From the NCBI GenBank assembly GCA_009783805.1, contig WRCU01000004.1:1-17939 (forward strand): 17,939 nucleotides of DNA. Reading direction: 5' to 3'. Numbering within the stretch: position 1 is the first letter of the stretch; each line of letters begins with the position of its first letter. Made by a program: the position numbers and the translations under genes. A model generated the notes under the pieces. It was given only the letters and a program-made list of their open reading frames with translations, was not told the origin of the DNA and ran no database searches. This DNA comes from Oscillospiraceae bacterium (GTDB lineage Bacteria > Bacillota > Clostridia > WRCU01). Shown here one piece after another: positions 8,901 through 15,663 of this stretch.

Positions 8901-10408
8901 GCAGGGGGGAGAACATCCCCTTCGAGACGTTCCTGGGCTTCGACGGCGAGAAGGCGCCCGACATAGACCTGAATTTCGCGCGGGAGTACCAGGACAGGGC
9001 GCACGCGTACGCGAAGGCGCTGTTCGAGGGGCGCGGGGAGATATACAGGGCTGGCACCATCCTGGGCATCGCCGAGAAGACGGCGTTCGGGTTCGTCAAG
9101 AATTACTTCGAGGAGAAGGGTCAAATTATCAACAAGGCGGAGGAGGAGCGGCTGATCGCAGGGTGCACCGGAGTCAAGAGGACGACCGGGCAGCATCCGG
9201 GCGGGCTGATAATCATACCCGAGGGATATGACATCCATGACTTCACGCCGATCCAGAGGCCGGCGGACCTGGAGGCGGAGAAGGGCGGGGAGAAGCCGTC
9301 CGACGTCATAACCACCCACTTCGACTACAGCTTCCTGCACAAGACGGTGATGAAGCTGGACATACTCGGTCATAAGTACCCCACGCACGTCCGCATTCTC
9401 GAGGACCTGACCGGCGTGGCCATATCCGACGTGCCGGAGTGCGACCCGGAGGTGCTGGCCCTCTTCAGGGGCCTGGGGCCGCTGGGGATCAAGGCGGAGG
9501 ACCTGGGCGTCAACCTGGGCACGCTGGGGCTGCCGGAAATGGGCACGGAGTTCGTCATGAAGATACTCGCCGAGTCCAGGCCCGAGAGCTTCTCCGACCT
9601 CATCCAGATAAGCGGGCTGTCCCACGGCAAGGAGGTGTGGCAGGGAAACGCGTGCGACTTAATAAAAGGTGGCACCTGCACTTTATCCGAGGTCATAAGC
9701 ACGCGCGACGACATCATGACCTACCTGATAGGCAAGGGGGTGGAGAAGAGGCTGTCGTTCCTCATCATGGAGGACGTGCGGGACGGGCTTGGGCTGAAGC
9801 CGGAGTACGTCAGGGCGATGGCCGAAAAGGGCGTGCCCGGGTGGTACATAGACTCGTGCAGGAAGATCAAGTACCTCTTTCCCAAGGGCCACGCGGTGGC
9901 CTACGTCCTTTATGCGACGAAATTAGGCTGGTTCAAGGTCCGCCATATGGGGGCCTTCTACAGCTCGCTGTTCACGGTCGAGGTGGACGACTTCGACGTC
10001 GCGAACATGGCCTCGGGGCCGGAGAGGATCAGGGCGAGGCTGAGGGAGCTGGAGGCGGGCGGCCACAAGGCGAAGCCGAAGGAGAAGGTCGAGATCCGCC
10101 TGCTCCGCATCGCGCTGGAGATGTACCTGCGCGGTATGCGCTTCCTGCCGGTCGATATATACGGGTCGGACGTGGAAGCCTTCAAAATAATCGGAGACGG
10201 CCTATTGCCGCCGCTGCGCGCGCTGCAGGGCGTGGGAGCGGCCGCGGCCGAGTCGATCGCAAGGGCCAGGGCCGACGGAACGTTCCTGTCGGTGGAGGAC
10301 CTGAGGGCCAGGGCCAAGGCGCCCAAGCACGTGATCGACTGCCTCCGTGAGAACGGCTGCCTAGCCTCGATGCCCGAAAGCAACCAGATCACGTTCTTCG
10401 ACATGTGA
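5921..10408 (+). CDS. polC: DNA polymerase III alpha subunit, Gram-positive PolC type
   Basis: Replicative DNA polymerase with built-in proofreading, 1495 residues. Seen in order: an N-terminal domain (about 1-185); a Pro/Gly/Lys/Arg-rich linker (about 190-266); an OB fold (about 288-380); a PHP domain beginning ELHAHT (H391, H393) and split by a DEDDh exonuclease (D476 and E478 in DLETTG, D561 in HNAPFD, H614 and D619 in HTAEGD); then the polymerase with GSRGSVGSS. A zinc finger has C960, C963, C985 and C988. Catalytic Asp are D1014 and D1016 (PDIDLNF) and D1147 (KLDILG). The protein ends QITFFDM, a beta-clamp-binding type motif. ATG 5921 is chosen: GGGGG is 7 bases upstream. Oddities: NFSGEYQ reads NFAREYQ and GHDDPT reads GHKYPT. 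PolC places the host near Bacillota. Confidence 0.97.
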   Translation: MTEGDKAGDRPGPKDRGGGRELAALFGGHFAGDEGSSLGKARLTAVGYRAETGETVLKCESEALVGYDEVTDFASFAASAMGLDKERLSVWVRYALDSYETFFADYRQEIVKAIEAEDVILSRQLSEGEWSYGDGALRIGLRAGIAGVLKEKGGERAVGRIVGRMVPFDVRIAFDVIADRGEAAPLGDGPDPDAPAGDGKNPLPMPGTPNPLPAPGAPRPKHVPAGGDARAEAAAAPKSGKRLGQGKRPDQGGRPKRRGGKAVKGGDEVVMGSLIKEKACPMTEVGPDSRQVTVEGDLFGLSQRRASSGSVILTFYMTDYEGSVTVKAIVDGDDADYYGERVRDGARMRVSGEVQVDRFMDNEPVIRASSINELNPVVLRDDAPVKRVELHAHTQMSAMDGVTPIEGLIKRAADYGHRAVAITDHGVLQGFPEAYKASLKHGVKLLYGLECYMVEAVAAPYIGKAMPFGCDAVILDLETTGLSKAADRIVEIGAVRVSGGAVVSSFHTYVDPGFAMPAEASGLTGIGDGDLAGAPAEGPALRDLLGFVGGSLLVAHNAPFDLGFLEAAASRAGLSLGLDVFDTLGAARALLPELPKHSLKALAAHFGISLEAHHTAEGDARATAELYGRLIKEAVRLGCTEHGDVNGLHDRLPSKRMGGSHHATLIARTQKGIKALYRLVSLSHLKYFNKKPRIPKNHIKDCRDDLVIGSACESGEVFSAALAGKAGAELEGIASFYDYLEIQPNGNNRFLIDGGRLKDAEALNELNRGILALGKKLGKPVAAACDVHFLGPRDEVFRRIMMKSMGFADAEDQAPLYFRTTSEMLAEFAYLGGEDAYEVVVEGTNKVADMVDDGIVPIPKGIFAPRIEGAEETVREVAYARAHELYGPTLPPPVADRLGREIDAITRNGFAVMYYVAYRLVRKSNEDGYIVGSRGSVGSSLVASMCSITENNPLPPHYLCPSCRRFELTPPSAAATGCDLPEAVCPDCGSAMRGRGENIPFETFLGFDGEKAPDIDLNFAREYQDRAHAYAKALFEGRGEIYRAGTILGIAEKTAFGFVKNYFEEKGQIINKAEEERLIAGCTGVKRTTGQHPGGLIIIPEGYDIHDFTPIQRPADLEAEKGGEKPSDVITTHFDYSFLHKTVMKLDILGHKYPTHVRILEDLTGVAISDVPECDPEVLALFRGLGPLGIKAEDLGVNLGTLGLPEMGTEFVMKILAESRPESFSDLIQISGLSHGKEVWQGNACDLIKGGTCTLSEVISTRDDIMTYLIGKGVEKRLSFLIMEDVRDGLGLKPEYVRAMAEKGVPGWYIDSCRKIKYLFPKGHAVAYVLYATKLGWFKVRHMGAFYSSLFTVEVDDFDVANMASGPERIRARLRELEAGGHKAKPKEKVEIRLLRIALEMYLRGMRFLPVDIYGSDVEAFKIIGDGLLPPLRALQGVGAAAAESIARARADGTFLSVEDLRARAKAPKHVIDCLRENGCLASMPESNQITFFDM
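6521..6574 (+). repeat. Two 27-base tandem repeats in the polC linker
   Basis: Two adjacent 27-base units encode NPLPMPGTP and NPLPAPGAP (PolC residues 201-218). The units differ at several synonymous and two non-synonymous positions, so the duplication is not recent or the peptide is under selection. They sit in a low-complexity, basic linker between the N-terminal and OB domains. Confidence 0.7.
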
Positions 10409-10423
10409 AGTGGGGGGGAGCGG

Positions 10424-10945
10424 ATGCCTATGTTCGAAAACAGCCATAAGATCCGGGTGAGCGCGCGGGCCATCGTATTCGATGGGGATAGGGTTTTATT
10501 AAACCGCTTCGGCGACGGGGCGTACCACAATTTTCCGGGCGGCGGAATCGAGGAGCGCGAGAGCGCCCGCATGACCGTCGTCCGTGAGGTCAGGGAGGAG
10601 ACCGGCCAGGAAGTAACGGCGGGCGGCTTTGCCTTCGCCTTGGAATATGAGCCATGGAGCGGCGGCCATGCCTACGGCGACGGCCATCATATAAGCTTAT
10701 TCTTCCGATGCGAGCTGCTTGGCGGCAGCCAAATCGCTAAGCCGGAGCTTCCGGACATTGATCCGACGAATCCCGCGATGGTTTCGCAGCCCGTTTGGGT
10801 TCCTATATCAGATTTACCGGGGATAGAATTATTGCCGCACGTAAATGAAAACCTAATGCAATATTTTAAGACAGGGATATTTGAACCTTTATTTATAGAT
10901 GAACCGTATGAAAATAAAGGTTTTAAACGGGGTGATGATAAATGA
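10424..10945 (+). CDS. NUDIX hydrolase
   Basis: A small hydrolase of nucleoside-diphosphate-linked compounds, 173 residues, substrate unknown. Seen: a complete Nudix box, G-x5-E-x7-REVREETGQE, at about residues 41-63, with FPGG just before it. The strand FALEYEP and the HHISLFF segment after the box are typical of the fold. ATG 10424 has a G-run (10412-10418) 5 bases upstream; ATG 10430 is an alternative. The gene follows polC by 15 bases and its stop overlaps the start of the methyltransferase remnant as ATGA, so they were probably co-transcribed. Odd: the first half uses GC-ending codons like its neighbours, whereas from about 10750 on codons end mostly in A or T. The protein stays intact across this change. 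Confidence 0.88.
   Translation: MPMFENSHKIRVSARAIVFDGDRVLLNRFGDGAYHNFPGGGIEERESARMTVVREVREETGQEVTAGGFAFALEYEPWSGGHAYGDGHHISLFFRCELLGGSQIAKPELPDIDPTNPAMVSQPVWVPISDLPGIELLPHVNENLMQYFKTGIFEPLFIDEPYENKGFKRGDDK
10929..10936 (+). promoter_or_regulatory. Ribosome binding site of the methyltransferase remnant
   Basis: GGGGTGAT, a near-perfect match to the extended Shine-Dalgarno sequence, lies 5 bases before ATG 10942 and inside the end of the NUDIX gene. It supports 10942 as the original start. Confidence 0.6.
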
Positions 10946-11422
10946 ATTACAGAGGTTATGTCGGTACTGACGACAATTATGATTTAGTTGGCGCTATGCA
11001 ATTCAACCTTCTTACGGCTCTTGGTTTAAGAGAATATCACAAATTACTTGATATAGGTTGCGGATCATGAAGGGCGGGTAGGTTATTCATACCATTCTTA
11101 AACCGAAGCTGTTATTGTGGTATTGAACCGGAAAAATGGTTGGTAGAAGCAGGTATAAAGAATGAAATCGGGGAAAGCATGGTCGAAATTAAAGCGCCGA
11201 GATTTGAATACAGTTATGAGTTTCCGGTCGATTCATTCGGAGAGCAATTCGATTATATGGTAGCTCATTCTATTTTCAGCCATGCGTCGCAGGAACAGAT
11301 TTTGCAATGTTTAAAAAATGTGAAACCATAATGTGCAAACATGGTTTGTATTTGGCAATATAAATGATATTGAACAAGCATATGACCCTACTTACAATCT
11401 TAATAAAATGTTTGGGAAATAA
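10942..11422 (+). pseudogene. Broken class I SAM-dependent methyltransferase
   Basis: Remnant of a SAM-dependent methyltransferase that started at ATG 10942 (ATGA overlap with the NUDIX stop). Seen: frame 1 reads through the SAM motif I, LLDIGCGS, then meets TGA at 11068-11070, and continues in the same frame as RAGRLFIPFLN, GIEPEKWLVEAG and AHSIFSHASQEQI up to TAA at 11329. Where the TGA lies, related proteins usually have Leu, so a single TTA-to-TGA change is enough. Further plausible residues continue in frame 3 from 11331 (MCKHGLYL) and then in frame 2 from 11354 (NINDIEQAYDPTYN) to TAA at 11420, so at least two frame changes followed. The usual C-terminal part is missing where the minus-strand UroD gene begins. 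Codon use is AT-rich, unlike the flanks. Original substrate unknown. Confidence 0.82.
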
Positions 11423-11468
11423 GGGAAACACCGCACTGGCACATAGTATGCGGAGCCGTTTACTCCCT

Positions 11469-12578
11469 TTACGTGTATACGCCGTGCGTGTGGGCCGACT
11501 GGTACATGCGCACCACGTTCTCCACCGGCGAATTGTCCTGGATGGCGTGGGTGGGGGCGAAATGGTACCCGCCGCCCTCCATCATGATGCCCAGGACCTC
11601 GGCGCAGTAAGCTTCCACCTCGTCCGCGGTTCCGTAGGCGAGCGGGCCGGCCGTGGATATGCAGCCGCGGAACCCGAGCCTTCCGCCGTAGCGTTCTTTA
11701 AGGTATCGCACGCCCATGTCGACGGCCTCGGGCTGCAGCGTGTCGACCGCGCTCACCCCGATCTCTATGAAGTCCTCGTACGCCCAGCTGGACGACCCGC
11801 ACGTATGGACGATGACCGGGAGGCCGTACAGGCCGGCCAGGTCGCAGAACCTCTTGTGGATGGGCTTCATGTGTTTCCTATAGAGGTCGAGGCTGACCAT
11901 GGGGGCTATCTGCGTGCCCAGGTCCTCGCCCATCCATATGAAGTCTATGCGGCCTTTGTACCTTTCCAGTGTCCTCTCCATGACCCCAAGGGCCGAGTCG
12001 GCCCGCCTGTTGATGAACGAGAGCGCGGCCTCGTTGCCCAGGGCCAGATGGCATAATAAGTCCTCCATCCCGAATACGGAGCTGTTGCCGTTAATTATGT
12101 CCGGCATGCCGGCGCTGCCGAAGTATATCCCGTACTTGCCGCCGTAGTAGTCGAGCGACTTGCCCACGGCGTCGTAGTCGTACTGGTCGGGGGAGGTGAC
12201 CGGGTGGGCCGCTATCGCCTCGTCGTCCGCGCCCTTGAGGGGGAAGTGGAAGAGGTCCCAATACCCGCCGTAGTTGTTTTCGACCCACCTATGCTTGCTG
12301 CCGGTCGTCGTGTTCACCCTCACCTTGTCGTCGGTCGAGGGGGGGAAGAGCTGCGGGCCGACGTACGGCGGGTTCACGCCGCGGTAGTCGACGCCGATGG
12401 CTTGGAACAGCGCTTCGTGGTTGTCGTCGGCCAAGCCGAGGGCGGCGCAGAATTTCTTGTGTATCGCTGGGTTGGTATCATAGCCGATCGTCACGCGGTC
12501 GGTCCTCTCGCGGTTGAACGTGCGCACCACGCGCTCCCTGGAGGTCATCGTTTCCCTTGCCTTGGTCAGCGTAGGCAT
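11469..12578 (-). CDS. Uroporphyrinogen decarboxylase-superfamily protein (methyltransferase-like), copy 2
   Basis: A 369-residue UroD-superfamily TIM-barrel protein, cytoplasmic, substrate unknown. Seen: the start SRERVVRTFNRERTDRV, WMGEDLGTQIAPMVS in the middle, HTCG at residues 258-261, C306 in GCISTAG, and HAIQDNSPVENV at the C terminus. HxC plus a later Cys resembles the zinc site of corrinoid methyltransferases, but assigning C306 as third ligand is a guess. HemE motifs are absent. It shares fold and motif order with copy 1 but differs widely in sequence, so it is not a recent duplicate. Start 12578 is fixed by a strong AGGAGGG site 8 bases upstream. It is the last gene of the minus-strand block, 58 bases after gltX, and faces the decayed AT-rich patch. 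Confidence 0.87.
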   Translation of the reverse strand: MPTLTKARETMTSRERVVRTFNRERTDRVTIGYDTNPAIHKKFCAALGLADDNHEALFQAIGVDYRGVNPPYVGPQLFPPSTDDKVRVNTTTGSKHRWVENNYGGYWDLFHFPLKGADDEAIAAHPVTSPDQYDYDAVGKSLDYYGGKYGIYFGSAGMPDIINGNSSVFGMEDLLCHLALGNEAALSFINRRADSALGVMERTLERYKGRIDFIWMGEDLGTQIAPMVSLDLYRKHMKPIHKRFCDLAGLYGLPVIVHTCGSSSWAYEDFIEIGVSAVDTLQPEAVDMGVRYLKERYGGRLGFRGCISTAGPLAYGTADEVEAYCAEVLGIMMEGGGYHFAPTHAIQDNSPVENVVRMYQSAHTHGVYT

Positions 12579-12586
12579 GCCCTTCG

Positions 12587-12593
12587 CCCTCCT
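12587..12593 (-). promoter_or_regulatory. Strong ribosome binding site of UroD gene 2
   Basis: On the minus strand AGGAGGG lies 8 bases before ATG 12578. It supports this start over the internal ATG at 12548. Confidence 0.65.
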
Positions 12594-12636
12594 TTGCCGT
12601 CGGTCCGGTCCGCCTGGGCGGCCGCCGTTACGTTAA

Positions 12637-14358
12637 TTAAAGCTTCGCCGACCGGATTTCCATGGCCATGCTTATGCGCCTTGCCACGCGTCCGGCGCCC
12701 ATCACGCGCATGACCTCCCATAGGTCGGGCGAATTCTTCCTGCCCGTCACCGCCAGCCTCAGGGCCATGCTGACGTCCGAGACGGACCCCAGGTAGCTCT
12801 CGGGGGTGGCTTTATAAGAGCCGGTGTCCGGCGCGAACCCGAGCCTGGCGCCCGCCTCCTTGACCTTCCCGAACCATGCGGCTTGATCGTCGGAACTCTC
12901 GTATCCTTCCAGGAAGCCGGTGAGCAGGGCTTTTAGCGTCCCCGAATCGAGGCAGGCCGGATAGTCGGGATCCGGGGCGGGCACGTAGGCCTCGTCGTAA
13001 AAATAAACCGCGTACGGGCCGACCTCGGAGTAGGCGGCCAGGTCCTTCCTGGGCTTCGGGCCGCCCCGGCCTATCGAGAGGATCCGACTTAGGTATGCGG
13101 GGTCACCGGAGGCCAGCGCGTGGAACTTGGGATCGTACCTGGCGGCCCAGGCCAGCGTGAGATCCGTCAGCTCCCCGGCGCCCATCCCGGCGATCACGTC
13201 CTTCGACACGTCGCGGAGCTTGCCGAGGTCGAAGAGCGGGCCCGAAACGCCCATCTTGCTTAGGGCGAACGGAAAATCCGTGTGCGGCGATCCGGGGTTG
13301 GCCCTGCGCCATTCCTCGTAGTCGGAGTTGAGCAGCGTCATTACGTATTCCGTGATGGAGGGGATGGGGAAACCCGCCTCCAGATAGTACGTCAGCTTCG
13401 CCTCCGGGTCCTTGCGCTTCGATATCTTCCTCTTGCTGGCCCCGTCCCTCTTGTCCACCGTCGCCGTGTGCGCGTACTCGGGCCTCCTGAGGCCGAAGGC
13501 GTCGAACATCTGTATGTGGTACGGCAGCGTGGCCAGCCACTCGTCGCCTCGGACGACGTGGGTCGTTCCCATAAGCGTGTCGTCGATCACGTGCCCGAAA
13601 TGGTAGGTGGGCGTCCCGTCTGACTTCAGCATGACGAAGTCCTGGTCGTTCTCGGGCATCCTGAGCGTGCCCTTGATCAAGTCCCTGACCTCCGCCGTCC
13701 TTGAAGGGTCGCCGCAGGACCTGAACCGTATGACGAACGGGAGCCCCTCACGCACCTTCGCCTCTGCCTCCGCGGGCGTGAGCCCCCGGCAGGCGGCGTA
13801 CCCGCCGTGATATCCGGGGTTCGCCTTCGCGGCTTTCTGCGCGTCCCTCATCGAGGCCAGGGTCTCCTCGGAGCAGAAGCAGGGGTACGCGAGGCCTCGC
13901 CGGACGTACTCCTTGGCGAAGGCCTGGTATATCGCCGCCCTGCGGCTTTGGCGGTAGGGGCCGTACGCCCCGACGTCGCCGCCTTCGGTCGCGCACTCGT
14001 CGAACGATATCCCGAACTCCTTTAGGTTGTCGATGATCAGCCCTACGCCGCCGGGGACCTCGCGCTTGGAATCCGTGTCCTCTATGCGCAGGATGAAGAC
14101 CCCGCCGCTTTGGTGCGCGAGCCTCTCGTCCGTGAGCGCGCCGAAGACGTTGCCTATGTGCAGGAAGCCCGTCGGGCTCGGCGAGAAACGCGTCACCATG
14201 GCCCCCGCGGGGAGGTTACGCTTAGGGTACCTAGCGCATATTTCGTTTATCGTCTCGGTGACATCAGGGTATATGGCTTTCGCCAATCCTTCGCATCCAT
14301 GGGAAGCCTCATTATGCGGGGCGGGCATGGCCGCGGCTAGGCCCGCGTAGTCGGTCAC
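12637..14358 (-). CDS. gltX: Glutamate--tRNA ligase
   Basis: Class I aminoacyl-tRNA synthetase that charges tRNA with glutamate, 573 residues from GTG 14358. Seen: RFSPSPTGFLHIGN with the HIGH-type motif at residues 67-70, IEDTDSKRE, PYRQSRR, a Cys set C160, C162 and C190 resembling the zinc-binding insertion of some GluRS, and the KMSKS-type signature KISKR, followed by an all-helical anticodon-binding region. About 65 residues precede the catalytic fold (AIYPDVTETINE and RYPKRNLPAGA); a similar extension occurs in a longer clostridial GluRS form. GTG 14358 overlaps the upstream stop as GTGA; ATG at codon 11 is possible. The open frame continues upstream, but that stretch is the reductase gene in another frame. 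Whether it also charges tRNA-Gln cannot be read here. Confidence 0.93.
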   Translation of the reverse strand: MTDYAGLAAAMPAPHNEASHGCEGLAKAIYPDVTETINEICARYPKRNLPAGAMVTRFSPSPTGFLHIGNVFGALTDERLAHQSGGVFILRIEDTDSKREVPGGVGLIIDNLKEFGISFDECATEGGDVGAYGPYRQSRRAAIYQAFAKEYVRRGLAYPCFCSEETLASMRDAQKAAKANPGYHGGYAACRGLTPAEAEAKVREGLPFVIRFRSCGDPSRTAEVRDLIKGTLRMPENDQDFVMLKSDGTPTYHFGHVIDDTLMGTTHVVRGDEWLATLPYHIQMFDAFGLRRPEYAHTATVDKRDGASKRKISKRKDPEAKLTYYLEAGFPIPSITEYVMTLLNSDYEEWRRANPGSPHTDFPFALSKMGVSGPLFDLGKLRDVSKDVIAGMGAGELTDLTLAWAARYDPKFHALASGDPAYLSRILSIGRGGPKPRKDLAAYSEVGPYAVYFYDEAYVPAPDPDYPACLDSGTLKALLTGFLEGYESSDDQAAWFGKVKEAGARLGFAPDTGSYKATPESYLGSVSDVSMALRLAVTGRKNSPDLWEVMRVMGAGRVARRISMAMEIRSAKL

Positions 14359-15470
14359 AGCCTGCCCGCGTTGTCGGCCAGGAATCCGAGCCGCTCTATT
14401 ATCGGGAGCTTCTGGGTGCATAATTCCTCGCACCTGCCGCACTCGGTGCATCCCTTCGCGTCGTCCGCGGACACGCTCCAATGGACCCGCAGGCGCTCCT
14501 TGACCGCGCCCATCCCGGCCTCGCCCGACAGGATGTACTCGTTGTAGGACTCCACGAGCTTGGGGACGGGCAGGCCCGCGGGGCACTCGTCGCAGTAGGC
14601 GCAGCACGTGCACAGCGTGTCCAGCTCAGCGCCCAGCCTATCTTCCAACGCCTTGAGGTAAGCCTCGTCGACGGTCGGCAGGTCGGCCGTCGCGCTTACC
14701 GCCTGATCTATCTCCGCCGAGCATGATATGCCCGGCAGCGTGACCGATATGCCGTCGTGGGCCACGAGGAACTTGAGCGCGGCGACCGCGAGGCTGTCGG
14801 TACCGCCGTCGGCCAGGAACGCGAACTTATCGGGGTGCTTGGGTATGGTGCCGCCGCCGAGCGGGTTCATCACCACGACGCCGACGCCCGCGTCCGCACA
14901 GGCCTTGACGCCCTGCCTGCGGTATGCGGAATTAATGGCGTTGTACCCGAGGATGATCCCCTCGACCAGACCGTCCTTAGCGATCCTTTCTATCTCGTCG
15001 CCCTTGAGGTGCACGGTGCAGCATATGTGCTCCACCATCCCGGCCTCCTTGGCCCTGCGCATGCCGTCGAGCATGCCGCCCTTCGAAAGCATCCTCTCGT
15101 ATTCCTCGAACTTGCGTATGCACCACATGTTGTAGAAGGTTATCCTCGGGACGTTGAGCCTCTTTATCGACTGCTCGACCATCTTAAGCGTGCCTTCGGC
15201 GTCGGTGGCCTGCCATAGGCCGCACTTGGTAGATACGTAAAAGTCGCCGTACCTCATGCCCTTGAAGGCGTCGCCCATAATGGCCTCGCTCATGTCGTCG
15301 CAGTAGCCCGGGCCCGTGTCGAAGAACGTGATGCCCTTCTCGTGCGCCTCCCGCACCAGCCTGGAGCATAGGCCTATGTCCTTCTTATAGTCGTCGGCGA
15401 CGAACCGCATGCCCCCGAAGCCGACCGCCGATACCTTCTTCCCAGTCTTGCCGAAGTCCTTGTAGAGCAT
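14355..15470 (-). CDS. Aldo/keto reductase with C-terminal 4Fe-4S dicluster domain
   Basis: A 371-residue cytoplasmic oxidoreductase: an aldo/keto reductase barrel fused to a ferredoxin-like domain. Seen: FGKTGKKVSAVGFGG, D51 and Y56 in FDTGPGY, K82 in VSTK, and the expected barrel order. The fourth tetrad residue, normally His at the end of strand 4, appears to be Trp (W116 in FYNMWC). Two cluster motifs follow: C287, C290, C293, C296-Pro, and C341, C344, C347, C351. The clusters suggest electron transfer to or from a partner rather than simple NADPH-dependent carbonyl reduction; substrate unknown. Start 15470 is fixed by AGGAGG 7 bases upstream. It heads the minus-strand operon and overlaps gltX by GTGA. 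Confidence 0.92.
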   Translation of the reverse strand: MLYKDFGKTGKKVSAVGFGGMRFVADDYKKDIGLCSRLVREAHEKGITFFDTGPGYCDDMSEAIMGDAFKGMRYGDFYVSTKCGLWQATDAEGTLKMVEQSIKRLNVPRITFYNMWCIRKFEEYERMLSKGGMLDGMRRAKEAGMVEHICCTVHLKGDEIERIAKDGLVEGIILGYNAINSAYRRQGVKACADAGVGVVVMNPLGGGTIPKHPDKFAFLADGGTDSLAVAALKFLVAHDGISVTLPGISCSAEIDQAVSATADLPTVDEAYLKALEDRLGAELDTLCTCCAYCDECPAGLPVPKLVESYNEYILSGEAGMGAVKERLRVHWSVSADDAKGCTECGRCEELCTQKLPIIERLGFLADNAGRL

Positions 15471-15477
15471 GTAGCCG

Positions 15478-15483
15478 CCTCCT
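15478..15483 (-). promoter_or_regulatory. Ribosome binding site of the aldo/keto reductase
   Basis: Perfect AGGAGG on the minus strand, 7 bases before ATG 15470. Confidence 0.65.
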
Positions 15484-15513
15484 TATGCTTGATCCCGCAT
15501 CGCGTTTCCATGC

Positions 15514-15522
15514 ATGATAGCA
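15514..15522 (-). promoter_or_regulatory. Candidate extended -10 element for the reductase-gltX-UroD operon
   Basis: On the minus strand TGC-TATCAT reads as an extended -10 (TGnTATnAT). Transcription would start near 15507, giving a leader of about 37 bases. The -35 position holds only a weak TTTTTA. It lies in the 193-base divergent gap. Confidence 0.4.
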
Positions 15523-15589
15523 CGAACATGCGCCAATAAAAACGCGGCGGCTCGGCGCGATGCGTTCATGCGCGGCGTCGGCCGTCTGC

Positions 15590-15595
15590 TATAAT
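15590..15595 (+). promoter_or_regulatory. Candidate -10 box of the AEC permease gene
   Basis: A perfect TATAAT on the plus strand in a GC-rich divergent gap, 69 bases before the TTG start. The predicted leader is about 62 bases. The -35 region is poor. Confidence 0.5.
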
Positions 15596-15663
15596 CGCCT
15601 TGGCCGGGGTTTCCGCGGGCTCCCCGCCGGCGCCCGGCATACTCACCATGGGGGCATGGGCCA

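Larger units (their letters stand above)
10750..11460. other. AT-rich patch, probably foreign or decaying
   Basis: Base composition drops sharply from the GC-rich background inside the NUDIX gene and returns at the 3' end of the minus-strand UroD gene. The patch lies at the convergent junction of two gene blocks. It holds the NUDIX 3' half and a broken methyltransferase. No transposase, direct repeat, attachment site or tRNA was found at its edges. Boundaries are by eye. Confidence 0.7.

Noticed and set aside
9439..10350. 303-codon plus-strand frame within the polC 3' end
   Set aside because: It is an alternative frame of conserved polymerase sequence, Gly/Arg-rich and with no family motif.
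11068..11070. TGA read as an amino acid (recoded stop or selenocysteine) in the methyltransferase
   Set aside because: Most intact genes here end in TGA, the same gene has further frame breaks, and the position is not a known selenocysteine site. Pseudogenisation is simpler.
11423..11468. Terminator between the convergent gene blocks
   Set aside because: Only a 4-bp GGAG/CTCC stem is visible with no T-run, too weak to call.
11364..12056. 230-codon plus-strand frame running from the AT-rich patch into UroD gene 2
   Set aside because: Most of it is the antisense of UroD gene 2; no ribosome binding site or motif.
14359..14613. N-terminal 85-residue extension of GltX
   Set aside because: This stretch is the C-terminal Fe-S part of the aldo/keto reductase in another frame; the GTGA overlap marks the real start.
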